DNA of 64,000 nt, from assembly GCF_033283405.1 (NCBI RefSeq), contig NZ_JAWMQR010000001.1:558001-622000 (forward strand), given 5' to 3'. A program made the translations under genes and the position numbers. This DNA comes from Halioxenophilus sp033283405. GTDB taxonomy: Bacteria > Pseudomonadota > Gammaproteobacteria > Pseudomonadales > Cellvibrionaceae. This document shows positions 50,920 through 60,785 of the stretch, one piece after another (positions within the stretch are counted from its first letter, which is position 1; each line of letters opens with the position of its first letter). The notes beneath the pieces were generated by a model. That model was not told the origin of the DNA. It saw only the letters and a program-made list of their open reading frames with translations, and made no database searches.

Positions 50920-53900
50920 CTAAACGGTACTGGTGGTCTCTAAATGATGGCGCACTATATTGTTAAAATGGCCGATATCAAAAGGTTTTGTAATATAGCC
51001 ATCAAACCCTGCTGCTTTGATTTTAGTGATATTGTTCAACATTGCTGCCGCTGTTACGGCAATGATAGGCACTGACTGCAGTTTTCTATCCGCACGAAAT
51101 AGTTCCAGCAACTGAAAGCCATCCAGTTCTGGCATGGTTAGATCGACAAGAATCAGATCCACCTGGTTGGCTTGCGCGGTGCGCAGGCCTAATGGCCCAC
51201 CGTGCGCTTCCAGGTAGCGAATATTTTCCGCGCTTTTAAAAATACTCTTTACCAACTGTAAGTTGGCCAAATTGTCGTCTATGTATAGAACCGTTTTCTG
51301 GATGGTTGTGGGCAGAGTCTCACCAGGGCTCTTGTCACTGTGCGCTAACACCGGAAGATATTGGTCAAACTCCAGGGTTTCTATCTCTACCCAAAAACGG
51401 CTGCCAACACCCACTTTACTACTAACACCCAGCTCCCCCCCCATCATGTGCACGAATTTTTTCGTTAAGGTTAGCCCTATACCGGTGCCTTCGATATCCG
51501 CTTTATCTTTCTCTAACCGGTTAAATGGTTCGAATATATCGGCCAGCTTTTCGGGGCTTATGCCATAGCCAGTATCTTCAACATCAATTCTCAGGCGGCT
51601 GGGTCCTATTTGCTTAGTAGACACCAGCACCGACCCACCTTTGCGATTATATTTAATCGCATTATTGATCAAATTAATCAGCACCTGCTTTAACTTAACC
51701 GGATCAGCTTTTACAGGCTGATCAGAGAGTTCGCCCACTAACAGCTCGACCGAGTTAGTCAATGCGACCCCTCGCAGCAGTGTGCAGATATCAGTGATAA
51801 GCGGGCCGACCTGCACGGGCTCAAGCGCTAGATCAGAGCGGCCTGCTTCCACCTTGGCTAGGTCAAGCACTTCGTTGATTAGTGCCAGCAGATGCCGACC
51901 AGCTTTTAATATTTCCAGAAGATTGTCTTTGCTCTCATTGGAGAGGCTATCATCCAGCTCCAACAATTGTCCGAAGCCAAGAATGGCATTTAAGGGGGTG
52001 CGCAGCTCATGGCTCATATTGGAAAGAAATTCTGATTTGGCCTGATTTGCCTGAAATGCTTCATTGCGCGCGCGAATTAATTCCGCTTCTTTCTGTTTAA
52101 TTTCATCAATATTGGTATTTACACCAATCAACTTGCTGGCATTACCGGTCTGGTCATATTCAATAATACTGCCTTGCGTTAGAAACCAATTGTAGCTGCC
52201 ATCTGCGTGTTGCAGCCTAACCTCCATATGGAAGTGGTCGGCACGGCCATGAGCAAAATCGAATATCGCCTTGCGAGCCTGGGTATAATCTGCCGGATGA
52301 ATCAACGCACGCCAGGTATCGGGCATATCGTCCGATTCGGGAAAATCACCGTAGTAGCCGAGCAGTGACAGGGCGGTAGGAGAGAGCCGGACGCGATTAT
52401 TGTTGACGTCAAATTCCCAAAGCCCGTAACCAGCGCCCTCTACCGCAAAGGAGAAACGCTGCTCCATATCGCGCAAACGGTCCTCCAGCAACATTAAATT
52501 GGTAATGTCCTGATGAGTACCCTGTATAGAATCGATACCGCCACTGTTATTGAGAGTGACAACACCGGAGCCTCTTACAAAACGGAGTTCCCGGTTATCT
52601 GCTCGGTATATACGGTGCACAATACTGTAGCTTCCACCCTCCAGGACCTGTCGATAGATATCATTCACCACTGCCCGATCATCTGGGTAGGTCAATTCGT
52701 GCAGGCGGTCCACGGTAGAGGAAGAGCCGTCCGGCTCCATACCAAACAGCTCAGCAAAGTTGGCGGAAGCCTCAAAGGTTTTATTTTTAAAGTCGGCGTA
52801 CCAGCTAACCAACTTGGTTAGCGTTTGTGCTTGTGATAACTGCGCTTCCCTATGCTCCAGACTCAATTGGGCTAATTTTCGAGTATCAACGTCCTGCACA
52901 ACCCCAATCATACGTAACGGAGTACCATCCTGAGCTCGCTGCACCGCACCGCGCTCCAATACCCAACGGACACTGCCGTCAGGCCAAACCACCCGGTGTT
53001 CGATATCGTAGGGAGCATCTTTCTCAACGGCATCTGCCACTGCCTGTTCAACGGACTTACGGTCTTCCGGGTGGACTGCATTAATAAAGTTTTGGTAGCT
53101 GGTGACCAGGTCACCCTCTTTATAGCCAAATAGTGGTGCAATTTTTTCCGACCAAAAAAGTTCATCGGTGCGTATATCCCACTCCCAGGTACCTATGTTG
53201 GCGTAAGCCTGGCCACGGCGTAAGCGCTCTTTGGAGCGGGCTAATTCTGCGGTAGTGAGGCTGCGCTTGGTCGCACTGATAATCATGTCGCGCAAGAGCA
53301 GAACGAAGAACTCACGCACTTGCCACCACGGTTCTATATCGTGGTCGTAACTGACCACCAATACTCCAGAGATCTGATCGCCAATATGAATGGGTAGAAC
53401 CACGGCCTGACGGCTAGGGAATTCGCCAAGAGTGTTATCTATGGAACGTGGCAGTGTGGTAATGCGGTAGCGAAATTTGTCGGCATCCTGTAACAGGTTG
53501 AGGCAATTCTGCCGCATCTGCGCACAATCTTGTTTCCTGTTGCTCGGCGCACAGGAGAGTAATTCGTAAGCGATAGTTGAGTTCTTAGTCTGTTGCAAAA
53601 ACAGTGTAATTTGGCTGCTGCCCAAAGTCTTTTGGGAAATATTTAACGCGTTGTCTATCAGCGGTTCGATATTGGGATTGCTGGAGGAGAGTAGAACCTG
53701 GCCAATTTCCGATAGCGCACCACGTAATTGGCCGCGTAGTTTGTGCTCCTGCTCTGCCAGTTTAACTGCGGTGACATCGGTGCGGATGGAAATGTATTGT
53801 TTGGGTTTTCCGTAAGCGTCACAAATGGGGGTTATTGAAGACTCTACCCAGTAAAGGCTGCCATCCTTACGCCGATTGCAGACTTCTCCTTTCCACAGCT

Positions 53901-54171
53901 GCCCGGCACTGATGGTTTGCCACATCTCGGTGTAAAAACGATTAGAGTGATGAGTGGATTTTACAATACGATGGTTTTGACCGATCAGCTCACATTGGCT
54001 GTAGCCGCTGATTTCACAAAAAAGGTCGTTGGCATAAACAATATTGCCCTTGGCATCAGCAATGCTAACGATAGCATGCTGATTGAGCGCTTGGGCCAAT
54101 CGCTCCCAATTACAAACCACATTGCCCGAGAGGTCCTGAATTCCCTCGAGATTGTTACTGTTTACCACCAT
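50920..54171 (-). CDS. Hybrid sensor histidine kinase with PAS and GAF domains
   Basis: A 1083-residue cytoplasmic-looking kinase. Order: PAS (about 20-135), GAF (about 150-305), three PAS/PAC repeats (about 315-700), HisKA with phospho-His in SNMSHELRTPLNAILGFGQ (about 720), HATPase with DTGYGISPEKL and GTGIGLTLTKKF (about 830-940), and a receiver domain with LVDLTMPELDGF (about 965-1080). No transmembrane segment is evident. The receiver implies a phosphorelay to a histidine-phosphotransfer protein not in the window. A perfect FNR-type box lies in the divergent region to its right. Confidence 0.9.
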   Translation of the reverse strand: MVVNSNNLEGIQDLSGNVVCNWERLAQALNQHAIVSIADAKGNIVYANDLFCEISGYSQCELIGQNHRIVKSTHHSNRFYTEMWQTISAGQLWKGEVCNRRKDGSLYWVESSITPICDAYGKPKQYISIRTDVTAVKLAEQEHKLRGQLRGALSEIGQVLLSSSNPNIEPLIDNALNISQKTLGSSQITLFLQQTKNSTIAYELLSCAPSNRKQDCAQMRQNCLNLLQDADKFRYRITTLPRSIDNTLGEFPSRQAVVLPIHIGDQISGVLVVSYDHDIEPWWQVREFFVLLLRDMIISATKRSLTTAELARSKERLRRGQAYANIGTWEWDIRTDELFWSEKIAPLFGYKEGDLVTSYQNFINAVHPEDRKSVEQAVADAVEKDAPYDIEHRVVWPDGSVRWVLERGAVQRAQDGTPLRMIGVVQDVDTRKLAQLSLEHREAQLSQAQTLTKLVSWYADFKNKTFEASANFAELFGMEPDGSSSTVDRLHELTYPDDRAVVNDIYRQVLEGGSYSIVHRIYRADNRELRFVRGSGVVTLNNSGGIDSIQGTHQDITNLMLLEDRLRDMEQRFSFAVEGAGYGLWEFDVNNNRVRLSPTALSLLGYYGDFPESDDMPDTWRALIHPADYTQARKAIFDFAHGRADHFHMEVRLQHADGSYNWFLTQGSIIEYDQTGNASKLIGVNTNIDEIKQKEAELIRARNEAFQANQAKSEFLSNMSHELRTPLNAILGFGQLLELDDSLSNESKDNLLEILKAGRHLLALINEVLDLAKVEAGRSDLALEPVQVGPLITDICTLLRGVALTNSVELLVGELSDQPVKADPVKLKQVLINLINNAIKYNRKGGSVLVSTKQIGPSRLRIDVEDTGYGISPEKLADIFEPFNRLEKDKADIEGTGIGLTLTKKFVHMMGGELGVSSKVGVGSRFWVEIETLEFDQYLPVLAHSDKSPGETLPTTIQKTVLYIDDNLANLQLVKSIFKSAENIRYLEAHGGPLGLRTAQANQVDLILVDLTMPELDGFQLLELFRADRKLQSVPIIAVTAAAMLNNITKIKAAGFDGYITKPFDIGHFNNIVRHHLETTSTV

Positions 54172-54687
54172 AGTCTTGCCTAATATTTACAACTGCTGGC
54201 TCTAGTTAACTACTTTTTCCAATTGGAATAACCACTCATTTTTCTTGCATCCGAATCCCGTTCCTGACTACAGCTTTGGTTGCTTAAACTCTGGCAGTAG
54301 TAGCAAAACAGCTGCCGAACTCTCGCCGAAGCAGGGTGGGCGGAAAGCAAGTTAAAACGAATGTCAGCAATATCTAATATTAGCTATTTAAGTAATTGCG
54401 GGTCTTACGGTACTGATCAATGTTTTACTTACTAATGGCGCATAAATAAACAGTGTAGACCAAAGTATCATTGATATAGATCAATATCATTTGAATTAAT
54501 ACTTGTTCTCGCTGCGGCTTGATACAGGTCATTGAAAAAAACTATTTTGTATGAACGTTCTGTTACGGCGCTCGGCCGCAGAGCAGAATGCTCGATCAAA
54601 TTCGATGCGAGAATAAATTCCATTTCAGGTTAGATAAATGGTGTAAACCATTGCAATATCGAAATATTTTGGCACCATCCAGGCATC
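54172..54687. other. Divergent intergenic region, 516 bases
   Basis: Between the kinase (minus) and the HD-GYP regulator (plus). It holds a perfect FNR/Anr-type box (54471-54484) and a weaker similar site at 54519-54532 (TTGATACAGGTCAT). No gene-like frame was seen. Confidence 0.5.
54471..54484. promoter_or_regulatory. FNR/Anr-type box
   Basis: TTGATATAGATCAA matches TTGAT-N4-ATCAA exactly. It lies 204 bases before the HD-GYP gene and 300 bases from the kinase start, so which promoter it serves is unclear. Confidence 0.55.
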
Positions 54688-55845
54688 ATGCTCTATCCTT
54701 ATTTACGGATGGATTTTCTGTATGGAGCCTGTCTTAGCGTGTGCCCAATAACCCAAAGAGCCGACAAATACATAAACAACTCGTCCCATCATGCCCACAT
54801 ATTAGTGGTGGATGATGAGCCGACTAACCTTAAGCTGATTGATCGCATATTGCGCAGCGCTGGTTACGATAACCTCACTCTGCTCAACAACCCTTTGGAG
54901 GTGATTCCTCTCTACCTGCACAACAAACCAGATCTGATTCTGTTGGATATTAACATGCCAACGCTCAACGGTTACGAGGTGATGGCGCAATTACAAGGCC
55001 TACGCGATGAGTTGCCTTCCCCGGTAATCATGCTTACCGCGCAAGTTTCAGACCAGCACCTGCTACAGGCCTTTGCCAATGGTGCGCGTGACTACGTCAC
55101 CAAACCATTTAACCGCAATGAACTGTTAGCCCGTGTGCGCAATCTTTTGGAAGCCCACCTGGCGCACAAGCTTGTCTGTGATCAGAATTTGATGTTGTCT
55201 GCCCTGGTTAAAGAGCGAACCGAGGCGATAAGCCACACGCGGCTACAGGTGGTTCAACGACTGGGTAAGGCGGCCGAGTACCGAGACGAAGAGACCGGCA
55301 ACCACATTTTGCGCATGAGTAACATCTGCGTGCTGCTGGCTTCTGCCATCGGCTGGAATGATGGGCAATGTGAACTGATGCTAAACGCGAGTCCCATGCA
55401 CGACATCGGTAAAATAGGCATTCCCGATAAAATATTACTGAAACCCGGTAAGCTTGATGCGCAAGAGTGGCGGGTAATGCAGAGCCATACGGTGATTGGC
55501 GCTAAGTTATTGGACGGTGACGACTCTGACCTGTTGCTGATGGCTAAGGATATTGCTTTAACTCACCATGAAAAATGGAACGGCTCCGGCTACCCCAATG
55601 GGTTGTATGGCGAGGATATACCCCTGTCCGGGCGAATAGCTGCGCTTGCCGATGTATTTGATGCTCTGGTTTCAAGAAGGCCCTACAAACAGCCATGGCC
55701 TTTTGAGGAGGCTGTTCAGTTTATAAAGACCAATAGCGGCGTCCATTTTGATCCGGAGCTGGTTGAAGTGTTCCTTAAACATTTAGAGCAAGTAAGGTCT
55801 ATTCAAAATCAGTACGGAGACCAAGCCGTCAGTCTACACGCCTGA
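54688..55845 (+). CDS. HD-GYP cyclic-di-GMP phosphodiesterase response regulator
   Basis: A 385-residue RpfG-type protein: receiver domain (HILVVDDEPTNLKL at about residue 37; phospho-Asp in LILLDINMP), then an HD-GYP domain with the metal pair HDIGKIG and the signature HHEKWNGSGYPNGL. It would hydrolyse cyclic-di-GMP when phosphorylated. The ATG at 54688 adds a 35-residue leader before the receiver; ATG 54709 is an alternative. It is divergent from the hybrid kinase and may receive signals from it. Confidence 0.88.
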   Translation: MLYPYLRMDFLYGACLSVCPITQRADKYINNSSHHAHILVVDDEPTNLKLIDRILRSAGYDNLTLLNNPLEVIPLYLHNKPDLILLDINMPTLNGYEVMAQLQGLRDELPSPVIMLTAQVSDQHLLQAFANGARDYVTKPFNRNELLARVRNLLEAHLAHKLVCDQNLMLSALVKERTEAISHTRLQVVQRLGKAAEYRDEETGNHILRMSNICVLLASAIGWNDGQCELMLNASPMHDIGKIGIPDKILLKPGKLDAQEWRVMQSHTVIGAKLLDGDDSDLLLMAKDIALTHHEKWNGSGYPNGLYGEDIPLSGRIAALADVFDALVSRRPYKQPWPFEEAVQFIKTNSGVHFDPELVEVFLKHLEQVRSIQNQYGDQAVSLHA

Positions 55846-55915
55846 TTCGAGGGCATTGCCAACGCTCTCTCTTTCCTCAATACAAAGCCCCCGGGAGAAA
55901 ACCTCGGCAACCATC

Positions 55916-57943
55916 TTAGCCCGCCTCAATGGTAACAGGCACTCCCGAATAGAGCGCCATGCCACTGATCGAGTCGATTGTTGACTTACTGGTAAGCTTA
56001 TTGATGTTTGCTTCAAGATGGCCATGAGGAATAGATACCACGCCCGCTCGCATGCCAGTGTCTATGCGAGCAATTAACTCAATCGCGCCTTTGTCATTGG
56101 AGACGCGAACCTTCTGCCCATCGCCAATGTTGTACGCAGCCGCGTCAATGGGGTGTATGAGCATATCGGCCTCGGCACCTAAAAAATCCAATTGCGCGTT
56201 AAATTTTCGACGCTGACGACGCGATGAAAAACAGAGCGGTTTGGGTTGGCCGAGTTGGGCCTTGTCCGTGGAATAGATCTGTTGCCACTGTTGCAGAAGC
56301 TTTTCCGGAACAAGCCGCCAGCCGCCAATGCGTTCGATATGGTTATCGAGCCACCGCGCAGGAAATTCCATCGGCAACTCCACATAGCGCGCCTTTTTAA
56401 GTTCCTCAAAAGAGCAGCGGGCACTGCCCATCATGTGCGCCAGCATGGTCTCATCGGCACCAGCAGTTCGGTCATCCACTGGCACATGTTCGGCTACGGG
56501 CATGCCCGAACGGCGCATTATTTCAGCAATAACCCACCAGGCTGAACGGCGCTCGCCCAAAGGTTTTACCAGGGCTTCGGAGTATTGTAGTGAGAGATTC
56601 CAAGCCAGGGTATCCCAGCGGGTAAACTCCGGTCGCTCGATGGCATCTTTGGTGGGTAGAACATGAGTACTGTAAGCGGTGGTTTCGTTATTTAATATAT
56701 CCACCGTGACATTCAATTCAAGCTCGCCGAGTGTTTGGCTCAGTTCATTGGTATCGGGAAAGCCGCGCAACAACCGGCCACCAAAATTCAATAATGCCCG
56801 GATGTTGCCCGCTTTAATCTCATCGGGTAGTACCGCACAGGGCCAATCGCCAATGATACCCGGTACTTCCGGACGGGTATTGGAGCCTGGTGTCCAGGGG
56901 TCCAATTGGGGTAGCTCGAAAGATTCGAATGGGGTTAGAAAACTCGGATGAAACCAAGTGCCACCCGGCCTGTTCATTGCTCCGGTAAGGATCATCAACA
57001 ACCAGGCAAACCACTGAGTCATGTTGCAACCGAATGACATGGTAATGCCGGTGCCGGTTTCAATCACCACCTTGCCATGACGGCGAACGGCCGCCAGCAG
57101 ATCTTTCAACTCCTGCTCTGTAACGCCAGCAATATCGGCGGCCACACTGCACTCCAAGCCATCCAATGCGCCACGTAAATTTTCTAACCCCTGGATAGGT
57201 TGCTGGGGATCCATGGGGCCGCCATCCAGGATCTCTTTGGTGAGCCAAGCGAGAATCGCATAATCCTTACCGGGGTAGGCAGCCACATGGCGAGTGGAGA
57301 GGGCCGCTGTTTCGGTAAAGTGTGGATCGATGGTCCATACCTCTCCGCGTTTTGCCACCGCCTTGATCCAGGTAGCCGGATTGAACATGCCGGTATTGTG
57401 CGCGTGGCTGACCATCGGGTTGGTACCCACATAGAGCAACAGCTCAACATTGTCGTAGTCGGTTTTCGGGTTAAGCCCGGGAAAAGCCCCCATACTACCG
57501 GCCACTAACACCTTGGCCACGCCGTCGATTGTCAGTGGCGTAAATTTGGGGCCATAACCCAACGCCCGGTAGAGCGCCTCTTCCATGGCATAACCAGAGG
57601 AGTCCAGCCCCAAACCACTACCGAAATTGATCGCCACCGAGTGCGGGCCATGTTTATCAATAATTGATTGCAAGCGAGTAGCAACGTCATCCAGAGCTTC
57701 ATCCCAAGAGACAGGCACCAACTCACCATTTTGCTTCATCAGTGGCTCTGTAATCGCTTCGGGAGCATGGTGAAGTTGGCCAATGGCACGGCCTTTAGGA
57801 CAGGTGTAGCCCTGCGTGAGAGGGTGTGCTCGATCTCCTCGCACCTTGAGGACCTGTTGGTCTTGGATTTCAGCCACCAGACCACAGTGCACCATGCACA
57901 CTTTGCAATAGGTAGGTTTGGTTTCTATCTCGGCTGCGGCCAT
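55916..57943 (-). CDS. Molybdopterin oxidoreductase, DMSO-reductase family
   Basis: A 675-residue Mo/W-bis-MGD enzyme with an N-terminal 4Fe-4S motif (Cys13-x2-Cys16-x3-Cys20, then Cys48), molybdopterin-binding segments such as GTNPMVSHAHNTGMF and TIDPHFTETA, and a C-terminal MGD-binding fold with the SIPHGHLEANINKL segment. No Tat signal, so it is probably cytoplasmic. No small electron-transfer subunit is adjacent. It follows a TetR gene on the same strand, with a perfect palindrome in the gap. The substrate is unknown. Confidence 0.87.
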   Translation of the reverse strand: MAAAEIETKPTYCKVCMVHCGLVAEIQDQQVLKVRGDRAHPLTQGYTCPKGRAIGQLHHAPEAITEPLMKQNGELVPVSWDEALDDVATRLQSIIDKHGPHSVAINFGSGLGLDSSGYAMEEALYRALGYGPKFTPLTIDGVAKVLVAGSMGAFPGLNPKTDYDNVELLLYVGTNPMVSHAHNTGMFNPATWIKAVAKRGEVWTIDPHFTETAALSTRHVAAYPGKDYAILAWLTKEILDGGPMDPQQPIQGLENLRGALDGLECSVAADIAGVTEQELKDLLAAVRRHGKVVIETGTGITMSFGCNMTQWFAWLLMILTGAMNRPGGTWFHPSFLTPFESFELPQLDPWTPGSNTRPEVPGIIGDWPCAVLPDEIKAGNIRALLNFGGRLLRGFPDTNELSQTLGELELNVTVDILNNETTAYSTHVLPTKDAIERPEFTRWDTLAWNLSLQYSEALVKPLGERRSAWWVIAEIMRRSGMPVAEHVPVDDRTAGADETMLAHMMGSARCSFEELKKARYVELPMEFPARWLDNHIERIGGWRLVPEKLLQQWQQIYSTDKAQLGQPKPLCFSSRRQRRKFNAQLDFLGAEADMLIHPIDAAAYNIGDGQKVRVSNDKGAIELIARIDTGMRAGVVSIPHGHLEANINKLTSKSTIDSISGMALYSGVPVTIEAG

Positions 57944-57983
57944 TGACAGTGCTCCCGTTGATATCCTTGGTTATTGTTATAAG

Positions 57984-57997
57984 TGATCAATTGATCA
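57984..57997. promoter_or_regulatory. Candidate TetR operator
   Basis: Perfect 14-base palindrome TGATCAATTGATCA, 41 bases upstream of the oxidoreductase start, after the TetR gene's stop. Confidence 0.55.
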
Positions 57998-58043
57998 ATT
58001 ATTCACAAGAGGCGGGGCGATAGCAACCGTCCTGAGCAAGGTT

Positions 58044-58604
58044 TTACGAGGCTTGATTACCACCATCGACAATGGCTTGTAGTGCCCGCGCAAACCAGCG
58101 GATGGAATCCTTAGGCATGGGTGTATGGGTGAGTTTGAGTTGAATAGAAAAACCGTTTAAAAGCACCAACATATTAATTGCCCGCGCTTTAGCCTGTGGA
58201 GGCCCCAGCCACTCAGCCAGGGGCTCCAGCACATGTCGGGCAGCCACCTTTTGAGCGATGGCATGGGATTGCGGGTCGGCGATGGCCATTACCATCATGG
58301 CTGTTAAATTGGGGTTGTTTTCACCCACCATCAACTTGGCCATCTCCCTGCCAAAATGCTCTTTGTTCTGCACAAACAGGCTATGGCTGTAGATGCCGTG
58401 CACCAGCGCCTCTTCGAACAGATTGGCTTTGCTACCGAAATAACGATTAATCAAAGATGATGAGATACCCACTTTGCTGGCTATTTCACGCGTGCCGGTT
58501 TTGGCGTAACCGAGCTCCGCAAAGGCATCAAACGCAGCCGTTAAAATACTGGCCCGGGTCTGTACGGCGTTCCTGCGCTTAACAACCTTGTGCTGCTCCG
58601 TCAT
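58044..58604 (-). CDS. TetR-family regulator
   Basis: A 186-residue TetR regulator with helix-turn-helix at residues 15-60 (TRASILTAAFDAFAELGYA, then TGTREIASKVGISSSLINRY) and a short ligand domain. It is directly upstream of the molybdopterin oxidoreductase on the same strand, with the 57984 palindrome between them, so it probably represses that gene. No strong ribosome site before ATG. Confidence 0.84.
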   Translation of the reverse strand: MTEQHKVVKRRNAVQTRASILTAAFDAFAELGYAKTGTREIASKVGISSSLINRYFGSKANLFEEALVHGIYSHSLFVQNKEHFGREMAKLMVGENNPNLTAMMVMAIADPQSHAIAQKVAARHVLEPLAEWLGPPQAKARAINMLVLLNGFSIQLKLTHTPMPKDSIRWFARALQAIVDGGNQAS

Positions 58605-58815
58605 GGCGATTGAGTCTTTTTAGTCGGTGAATAAACTGAGAATACGTGAAGGTGGCTATGGGGTAAATCGAGCTGTACTAACGTCGGTTATAGAGCAGCG
58701 AAGTAGGCCTAATTAAGTGGGCTGAAAATCAAATCGCACGGGGCTTAACCGATAGGGCATTGCCACCCAGGGAAGTTGAGTGGCAATGGTGTCTAACACC
58801 CATTGTGGGGTACTG

Positions 58816-60063
58816 TTAATGACCGGTAGCGGCCGACTCATCCACTATGGGTGTTTTTGCCAGGCTAAATAGGGCAATAGCACTGGCGGCCAACAGGGCT
58901 GCAGAAATCATTAAGAATGGTTCGTAATTTTTAAAATGATCGTAAATGGCACCAGCGGTTAGCGGACCAAACGCTGTGCCCAGCGTTAACGCCCCAACCA
59001 GTGCACCATACAGAGCAGCAAAGTTTTTACGGCCAAAATATTTCGACGCCAGATAGGCAATAACGTCGACTTCCGCACCCAGTGTTAAACCGATGGTCAT
59101 CGCGGCAATTACCTGGCAGATAAAATTGTTACCCGCTACCACCAACAGCAAACAACCAACGAGCGGCATTATAAAAGCACAGCCACCGACTGCGTAACCT
59201 TTGAATCGATCAAGCAGAAAACCAGTGCCCAACCGCCCAACGATAGAGCAAATACCAATTAAAGAACTCAATGTTGAAGCCACATTACCCGTGGTTTTCA
59301 GGGCGGCCATAATGGGCACGAAGTGGACAAAAATACCGATAATAGTAAATGAAAAACAACCGCCGGCCAGTAACAGTTTATAGAGAGCTGGAGAACGCAA
59401 CCCCTCTTTAATGGTTAGCCCTTTGAGTATTTTTTGTGCAGGATTACTGCCAACCACAGGTTCGTGTTTGGCCTCTTTCGCTGTTTTGAAAAAGAAAAAT
59501 AGTACCGGAAACACTAACGCTGCCCAACCTAACCCCATACCAATAAAGCCCATACGCCAACCGAAATTAGAGATTAAATACTGGGCTATAGGTGGGAATA
59601 TTGTTGCCGCCACAGAGGCGCCACAGAGTGTTATGGCCAGGGCTAACCCGCGCGAGGCCGTAAACCGGCTGGTAACAGCCAACGTCCATACCGTTGCCTG
59701 AATAAATAGCACGGCAAAGGCGATACCAAGCCAGAGCAAAATCCAGTTGCTATGGCTGCCGGTGGCAGTACCCAATAACGCAAACGCCACACCCATCAGC
59801 AGTATACCTAGCAGGCCAACAACCCTGGGGCCTATTTTATCGACCAGCATGCCAATGGGCATGCAGAGTAGGGCGTTGGTGAATGAGGCGATGGTAATGC
59901 CAAATGAGATCTCTCGTCGGCTCCAACCAAATTCGTTCTCCAATGGCACAATAAACGGGCTGAATCCGTAGACAAAAATTACTGAAGTGGCATAGCCCAA
60001 AGCGGCAGCAATGGGCAGGTACCAAAAATTTCGCCACTCGTCAGCGGCCGTGGGTGAATGCAT
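58816..60063 (-). CDS. MFS transporter (OFA/MCT-like)
   Basis: A 415-residue major facilitator with about 12 hydrophobic segments and the family loop between TM2 and TM3 (GMLVDKIGPRVVG) repeated at TM8-9 (GFLLDRFKGYAVGG). The pattern resembles oxalate/formate and monocarboxylate transporters. GAGGG lies upstream of ATG. It is the last gene of the minus operon after a CMD-family gene (49-base gap). Likely imports an organic acid, perhaps the cluster's substrate. Confidence 0.85.
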   Translation of the reverse strand: MHSPTAADEWRNFWYLPIAAALGYATSVIFVYGFSPFIVPLENEFGWSRREISFGITIASFTNALLCMPIGMLVDKIGPRVVGLLGILLMGVAFALLGTATGSHSNWILLWLGIAFAVLFIQATVWTLAVTSRFTASRGLALAITLCGASVAATIFPPIAQYLISNFGWRMGFIGMGLGWAALVFPVLFFFFKTAKEAKHEPVVGSNPAQKILKGLTIKEGLRSPALYKLLLAGGCFSFTIIGIFVHFVPIMAALKTTGNVASTLSSLIGICSIVGRLGTGFLLDRFKGYAVGGCAFIMPLVGCLLLVVAGNNFICQVIAAMTIGLTLGAEVDVIAYLASKYFGRKNFAALYGALVGALTLGTAFGPLTAGAIYDHFKNYEPFLMISAALLAASAIALFSLAKTPIVDESAATGH

Positions 60064-60112
60064 TGTCAGCCCTCTTGTTATTTTCTATTGTTAATCTTTA
60101 ACGCGTGTCTTA

Positions 60113-60742
60113 TTACTGTTGATTAAGCATCTCTGCTCGAGTTGTGTCATCCAGAGGCACCGCTCCCTCTTCCATGGGAACGCGCAGACTATTGGCCATA
60201 AAGGCAATGATGGTATAGCAACCAACACAACCGATGATGTCCATAATTTGCCGATGATTGTACTTTTCCGATAACGCCAAGTAGGTTGCATCACTCAGAT
60301 CAGTGTTCTTATGCAATTCATCGGCGGCCCGTACCAATAAGGCGTCTTCAGCTTGTAGGATGGCTGCATCCGGCCCCTGTTGAATCCCGGCGATCTCCTC
60401 CTCCGTAAGCCCTGAGCGTTTGCCCAAAACAATATGCTGCACAAATTCGTACTCACATTTTCGCAACCATCCGGTGCGTAGAATCAGCAGCTCCCGTTCG
60501 CGAAAAGTGAGGCTGCTGTTGGCGGCAACGTGGTTGTTAAAGGTTAAAAATGCTTTGGCGAGCGCAGGGTAGTTGGCAAAAATGCCCAGCACATGGCTGC
60601 CGCGCATATCGCCACTTTCACTTTGAAATTGCGTCATCACAAATTTCAAACCGCCGGGAAAGGCTCCCAGCGCATCCATAATTTCGTCATCCCATTCAGG
60701 GATGGGCAAGGGCGCCAAACGGGCGCTCTTAGAATCAGACAT
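60113..60742 (-). CDS. Carboxymuconolactone-decarboxylase-family protein
   Basis: A 209-residue all-helical CMD-fold protein. The region that holds CxxC in AhpD-type peroxidase partners reads WLRKCEYEFVQH: a single Cys followed by a His, with no second Cys. This fits the gamma-carboxymuconolactone-decarboxylase branch or a non-enzymatic member. GGAGAT lies before ATG. It lies between a crotonase gene (43-base gap) and the MFS gene. Confidence 0.82.
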   Translation of the reverse strand: MSDSKSARLAPLPIPEWDDEIMDALGAFPGGLKFVMTQFQSESGDMRGSHVLGIFANYPALAKAFLTFNNHVAANSSLTFRERELLILRTGWLRKCEYEFVQHIVLGKRSGLTEEEIAGIQQGPDAAILQAEDALLVRAADELHKNTDLSDATYLALSEKYNHRQIMDIIGCVGCYTIIAFMANSLRVPMEEGAVPLDDTTRAEMLNQQ

Positions 60743-60785
60743 GGTTATCTCCAGATTATTGTTTTGATTGGGGCCAAAGGTTGGA

